From an uncultured Oscillospiraceae bacterium (lineage in GTDB: Bacteria; Bacillota; Clostridia; Oscillospirales; Acutalibacteraceae), in the NCBI GenBank assembly GCA_910588415.1, contig CAJUPK010000105.1:1-8969 (forward strand): a DNA stretch of 8,969 nt, written 5' to 3'. The notes beneath the pieces are model-generated. The model made no database searches. It saw only the letters and a list, made by a program, of their open reading frames with translations, and had not been told where the DNA came from. Shown here in pieces: positions 7,306 to 8,969 of the stretch (its first letter is position 1; every line of letters begins with the position of its first letter). Both the position numbers and the translations under genes were made by a program.

Positions 7306-7330
7306 AATAGGGTTTGACTGACAGGAAGAG

Positions 7331-7378
7331 CAGGCCCCAGGCAGCGGAAGATTTGCTGCCTGGGGCCTGTGTGTTTTT
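7331..7378 (+). terminator. Intrinsic terminator of fucI
   Basis: A perfect 15-bp GC-rich stem (7331-7345 with 7355-7369) with a 9-nt loop is followed by GTG and five T (7374-7378). It begins 26 nt after the fucI stop and isolates fucI from the following regulator gene. Confidence 0.92.
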
Positions 7379-7401
7379 AGCTGCCTTTTGCCCTGTTCAG
7401 A

Positions 7402-7416
7402 CCTACCTCTGGTAGG
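7402..7416. repeat. Short perfect dyad between fucI terminator and regulator
   Basis: CCTACC (7402-7407) and GGTAGG (7411-7416) form a perfect 6-bp inverted repeat around TCT. It lies about 65 bases upstream of the regulator -35 box. It may be a protein site or chance. Confidence 0.25.
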
Positions 7417-7480
7417 CATGGTAGAAAGTGCTTATATAGCCTGCCCTATTCTTTCCTTGCAGATTTTACAATGGGGAATT

Positions 7481-7495
7481 GCTGTACAGCGCTGT
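7481..7495. promoter_or_regulatory. Overlapping palindromes at the regulator promoter, candidate autoregulatory operator
   Basis: Three half-sites alternate head to tail: GCTGT (7481-7485), ACAGC (7486-7490), GCTGT (7491-7495). They form two perfect 10-bp palindromes, GCTGTACAGC and ACAGCGCTGT, sharing the middle half-site. The array covers the -35 box (7483-7488) of the downstream XRE-type gene. XRE proteins commonly repress their own promoters through such dyads, so autoregulation is a reasonable inference. Confidence 0.5.
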
Positions 7496-7511
7496 TTTTC
7501 CATGCTATACT
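7483..7511 (+). promoter_or_regulatory. Promoter of the XRE-type regulator gene
   Basis: -35 TGTACA (7483-7488, 4 of 6 to consensus), a 17-nt spacer, and -10 TATACT (7506-7511) with an extended TG at 7503-7504. The predicted leader is about 40 nt. Confidence 0.6.
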
Positions 7512-7546
7512 TGGGGCAAATGGAAGGGCTTGCTTACAATAAACAT

Positions 7547-7551
7547 GGAGG
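7547..7551 (+). promoter_or_regulatory. Ribosome binding site that fixes the regulator start
   Basis: GGAGG lies 8 nt before the ATG at 7560. The upstream in-frame ATG at 7545 overlaps this site and has no ribosome site of its own, and the TTG at 7479 is upstream of the promoter. Confidence 0.7.
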
Positions 7552-7559
7552 AACTGCGT

Positions 7560-8522
7560 ATGAAGTTGATGATTGGAGAAAAGATCGGTTTGCTAAGAAA
7601 GGAAAGGAACATCACCCAGACCGAACTGGCGGAGTACCTTTTCCTAACGCCCCAGACCGTGTCCCGGTGGGAGGTGGGAAACGGCGCTCCGGAGATCACG
7701 CTGCTGCCGAGAATCGCTGGGTTTTTCGGGGTCAGCATTGACGAGCTTTTTGGGGTGACCGCACTCCAGCGCACAGAAGACCTGGTGGCCAAGTACTCGG
7801 CCCTGCGGGATGACCATTCTTTTCGGGAGGCGATGGAATCCATCGATTCACAGCTTCAGTCTGTAGGGGCCTGTCTGAAAGGCGGCGGGGAAGACTCGGT
7901 CCGGTTGGAACAGGAACAGGACCAGTTGGAAGCGGAAAAGATGCACATGCGGGTCCAACAGGGCCGAGAGGCATTCCAGCGTGCGTTTGCCATTGCAGAC
8001 CGTTTTGTGAAAAGAACAGAAGGGAACCCAGCGCACCCCTGGTATCTGCCGATGCGATTGCAGCGGGACCAGTTATGTTGTGATATTGGCAGGGGCCGCG
8101 AGGCACTGGCTGAACGAAAGAAGGAGTTTGCGGAGCGGCCAAGCGAAATCACTTTGCTGCGGTATCTCTCCCTGTTGGGATACCGGCAGGAATATGAGGA
8201 GATGCTATGTATCTGTAAGACGGAAGGCCCCGCTGGAAAAGTCCTACTCCCGCTTTCCAAGAAAAATCTACCCATTTGGCAGGTGCTCATCCATGGGGCT
8301 GCTCAGGCGAGCAGAAGGGATTTCATAGAACAGCATGGGGCGTCGGTTTTGAAAGTTTGCAGCAAAGAAGAGGAGTTCGATTTGCTTATGTGCCTGCTGA
8401 ACGTCTATGAGGGCGAAAAGCTGGCGGGAGTGAAGCGGAGGATGCGCAATCTGCTGCCGGAAATATCCCTTAACCCATATGCCGTGGATAAAATTAAAGA
8501 GAGGATAGGGGAGCTATCATAG
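7560..8522 (+). CDS. XRE-family helix-turn-helix transcriptional regulator with unrecognised helical C-terminus
   Basis: The 320-aa protein has an N-terminal Cro/C1-type helix-turn-helix domain: IGEKIGLLRKERNITQTELA (5-24), recognition region LTPQTVSRWEVGNGAPE (29-45), and LLPRIAGFFGVSIDELFGV (48-66). Residues 67-320 are rich in charged, helical sequence: a possible short coiled coil at about 112-140 (many E, Q, R) and several LxxxL/A-type helices from 195 to 300. This could be a TPR-like sensor or dimerisation part, but I cannot name a family. No peptidase, ligand-binding or membrane segment is seen. It contains several cysteines (105, 173, 174, 217, 219, 267, 278) without a clear metal motif. 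It lies downstream of fucI but behind a strong terminator and with its own promoter, so control of fucI is possible but unproven. Start chosen by the GGAGG at 7547. Confidence 0.85.
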   Translation: MKLMIGEKIGLLRKERNITQTELAEYLFLTPQTVSRWEVGNGAPEITLLPRIAGFFGVSIDELFGVTALQRTEDLVAKYSALRDDHSFREAMESIDSQLQSVGACLKGGGEDSVRLEQEQDQLEAEKMHMRVQQGREAFQRAFAIADRFVKRTEGNPAHPWYLPMRLQRDQLCCDIGRGREALAERKKEFAERPSEITLLRYLSLLGYRQEYEEMLCICKTEGPAGKVLLPLSKKNLPIWQVLIHGAAQASRRDFIEQHGASVLKVCSKEEEFDLLMCLLNVYEGEKLAGVKRRMRNLLPEISLNPYAVDKIKERIGELS

Positions 8523-8596
8523 TAGACCGGCCAGCCTTCACTGATCTACCCCTAAATGGCCAGAACCAACGAAACAGGGCCCATATTTAGACAGTA

Positions 8597-8630
8597 AAAG
8601 CCTATACCGGCAGCCATCGGTATAGGCTTT
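8597..8630 (+). terminator. Strong hairpin after the regulator, probable terminator
   Basis: A perfect 13-bp stem (8597-8609 with 8618-8630) with an 8-nt loop lies 75 nt after the regulator stop. The arm ends in TTT but no further T run follows (CCTAG), so it is not a perfect intrinsic terminator on the plus strand. On the minus strand the stem is followed by four T. It most likely ends the regulator transcript, or any transcript coming from the right. Confidence 0.6.
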
Positions 8631-8950
8631 CCTAGACTCTGCTTGAAAACCGGAGAAATGCTGGGTTTTTGGCCAGGAATGAGGGGTTTCAAGGAAAGAA
8701 ACCGGGATTTTTGACACCGAAAGCTCCATTTTTGGTCAAAACATACAGTATTTCGGAGCTTTAAAACAGACTCTAGTATGAATTTTACCTGCAAGGCAGC
8801 GGGTGCGCAGAATGATGGATCTTCTGCGGGGGTTATCCAAGCGATATCAAAAGTGGTGGATAAAACTCGCAATCCTGCATGAACGCTGAGGATTTTGGAG
8901 GTTGCAAATCATTACCACTCAAGTCTTGGGCTTTGATTTAGGGTTATAAA
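8631..8950. other. Non-coding stretch with several inverted repeats
   Basis: No gene can be supported here. G+C is lower than in the genes. Inverted repeats seen: AAAGCTCC (8720-8727) with GGAGCTTT (8755-8762), 27-nt centre; CGCAGAA (8806-8812) with TTCTGCG (8822-8828), 9-nt loop; TTATCCA (8833-8839) with TGGATAA (8857-8863), 17-nt centre. An open frame on the minus strand has no ribosome site and no recognisable domain. It could be plain intergenic DNA, a repeat element, or the leader of a gene beyond the edge. Confidence 0.4.
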
Positions 8951-8969
8951 ATGCACTCTCGATACGCAT
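8951..8969 (+). CDS. Possible start of a further gene at the right edge
   Basis: ATG at 8951 opens a frame reading MHSRYA before the window ends. AGGG about 10 nt upstream is a weak ribosome site and TATAAA just before the ATG is AT-rich. Six codons are too few to name a family. The call is tentative. Confidence 0.2.

Noticed and set aside
7479..7559. N-terminal extension of the regulator from a TTG at 7479 or ATG at 7545
   Set aside because: The TTG lies upstream of the -10 box. The ATG at 7545 overlaps the GGAGG site that serves the ATG at 7560.
8833..8863. TTATCCA/TGGATAA pair as DnaA boxes or an origin
   Set aside because: Neither arm matches the full TTATNCACA box, there is no cluster, and no dnaA/dnaN genes are nearby.
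8552..8872. 106-codon open frame on the minus strand in the right tail
   Set aside because: No ribosome site seen, it runs through the 13-bp hairpin, and its translation shows no known domain.

Overview
This window reads as ordinary chromosomal DNA of a GC-rich, low-branching Gram-positive-type bacterium. The G+C-rich codon use, strong GGAGG-type ribosome sites, canonical sigma-A-like promoters (TTGACA/TATAAT type) and gene content (carAB, asnA, L-fucose isomerase) fit a gut clostridium of the Oscillospiraceae type (Flavonifractor/Lawsonibacter-like). This taxonomic placement is inference from style and content, not from a marker gene. I see no mobile element, CRISPR array, tRNA, rRNA or defence system.

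Left part, minus strand (1-5130). Reading leftwards: asnA (aspartate-ammonia ligase, 4996-3995) has its own near-consensus promoter, a leader hairpin and an intrinsic terminator. A second promoter then starts the carA - Nudix - carB operon: carA at 3797-2703, a Nudix hydrolase at 2692-2213, and carB from 2194 running off the left edge after 731 codons. The three genes are 10 and 17-18 bases apart with well-placed Shine-Dalgarno sites and no terminator between them. AsnA makes asparagine from aspartate and ammonia, and CarAB makes carbamoyl phosphate from glutamine for pyrimidines and arginine, so this side is a small nitrogen-assimilation block. The Nudix gene is the odd one out.

Middle (4997-5502). 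This is a roughly 500-base divergent intergenic region between asnA and fucI. It holds both promoters, a 12-bp inverted repeat lying over the asnA -35 box, two further perfect dyads, and a GC-rich leader of about 115 bases for fucI.

Right part, plus strand (5503-8969). fucI (L-fucose isomerase, 600 aa) is a complete, textbook family member with all metal-binding residues, ended by a strong intrinsic terminator at 7331-7378. No other fucose gene is in the window. Next comes a single gene for a 320-aa XRE-type DNA-binding protein with an unrecognised helical C-terminal part. Its promoter carries an overlapping set of GCTGT/ACAGC half-sites. From 8523 to the right edge no gene can be supported; the stretch holds a strong 13-bp hairpin and several inverted repeats. 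An ATG at 8951 could open the next gene but too little is visible to say.

The window does not show a convincing undescribed system. The points most worth a second look are the Nudix gene lodged inside carAB, the candidate operators over the asnA and regulator promoters, the unrecognised C-terminal half of the regulator, and the hairpin-rich tail.
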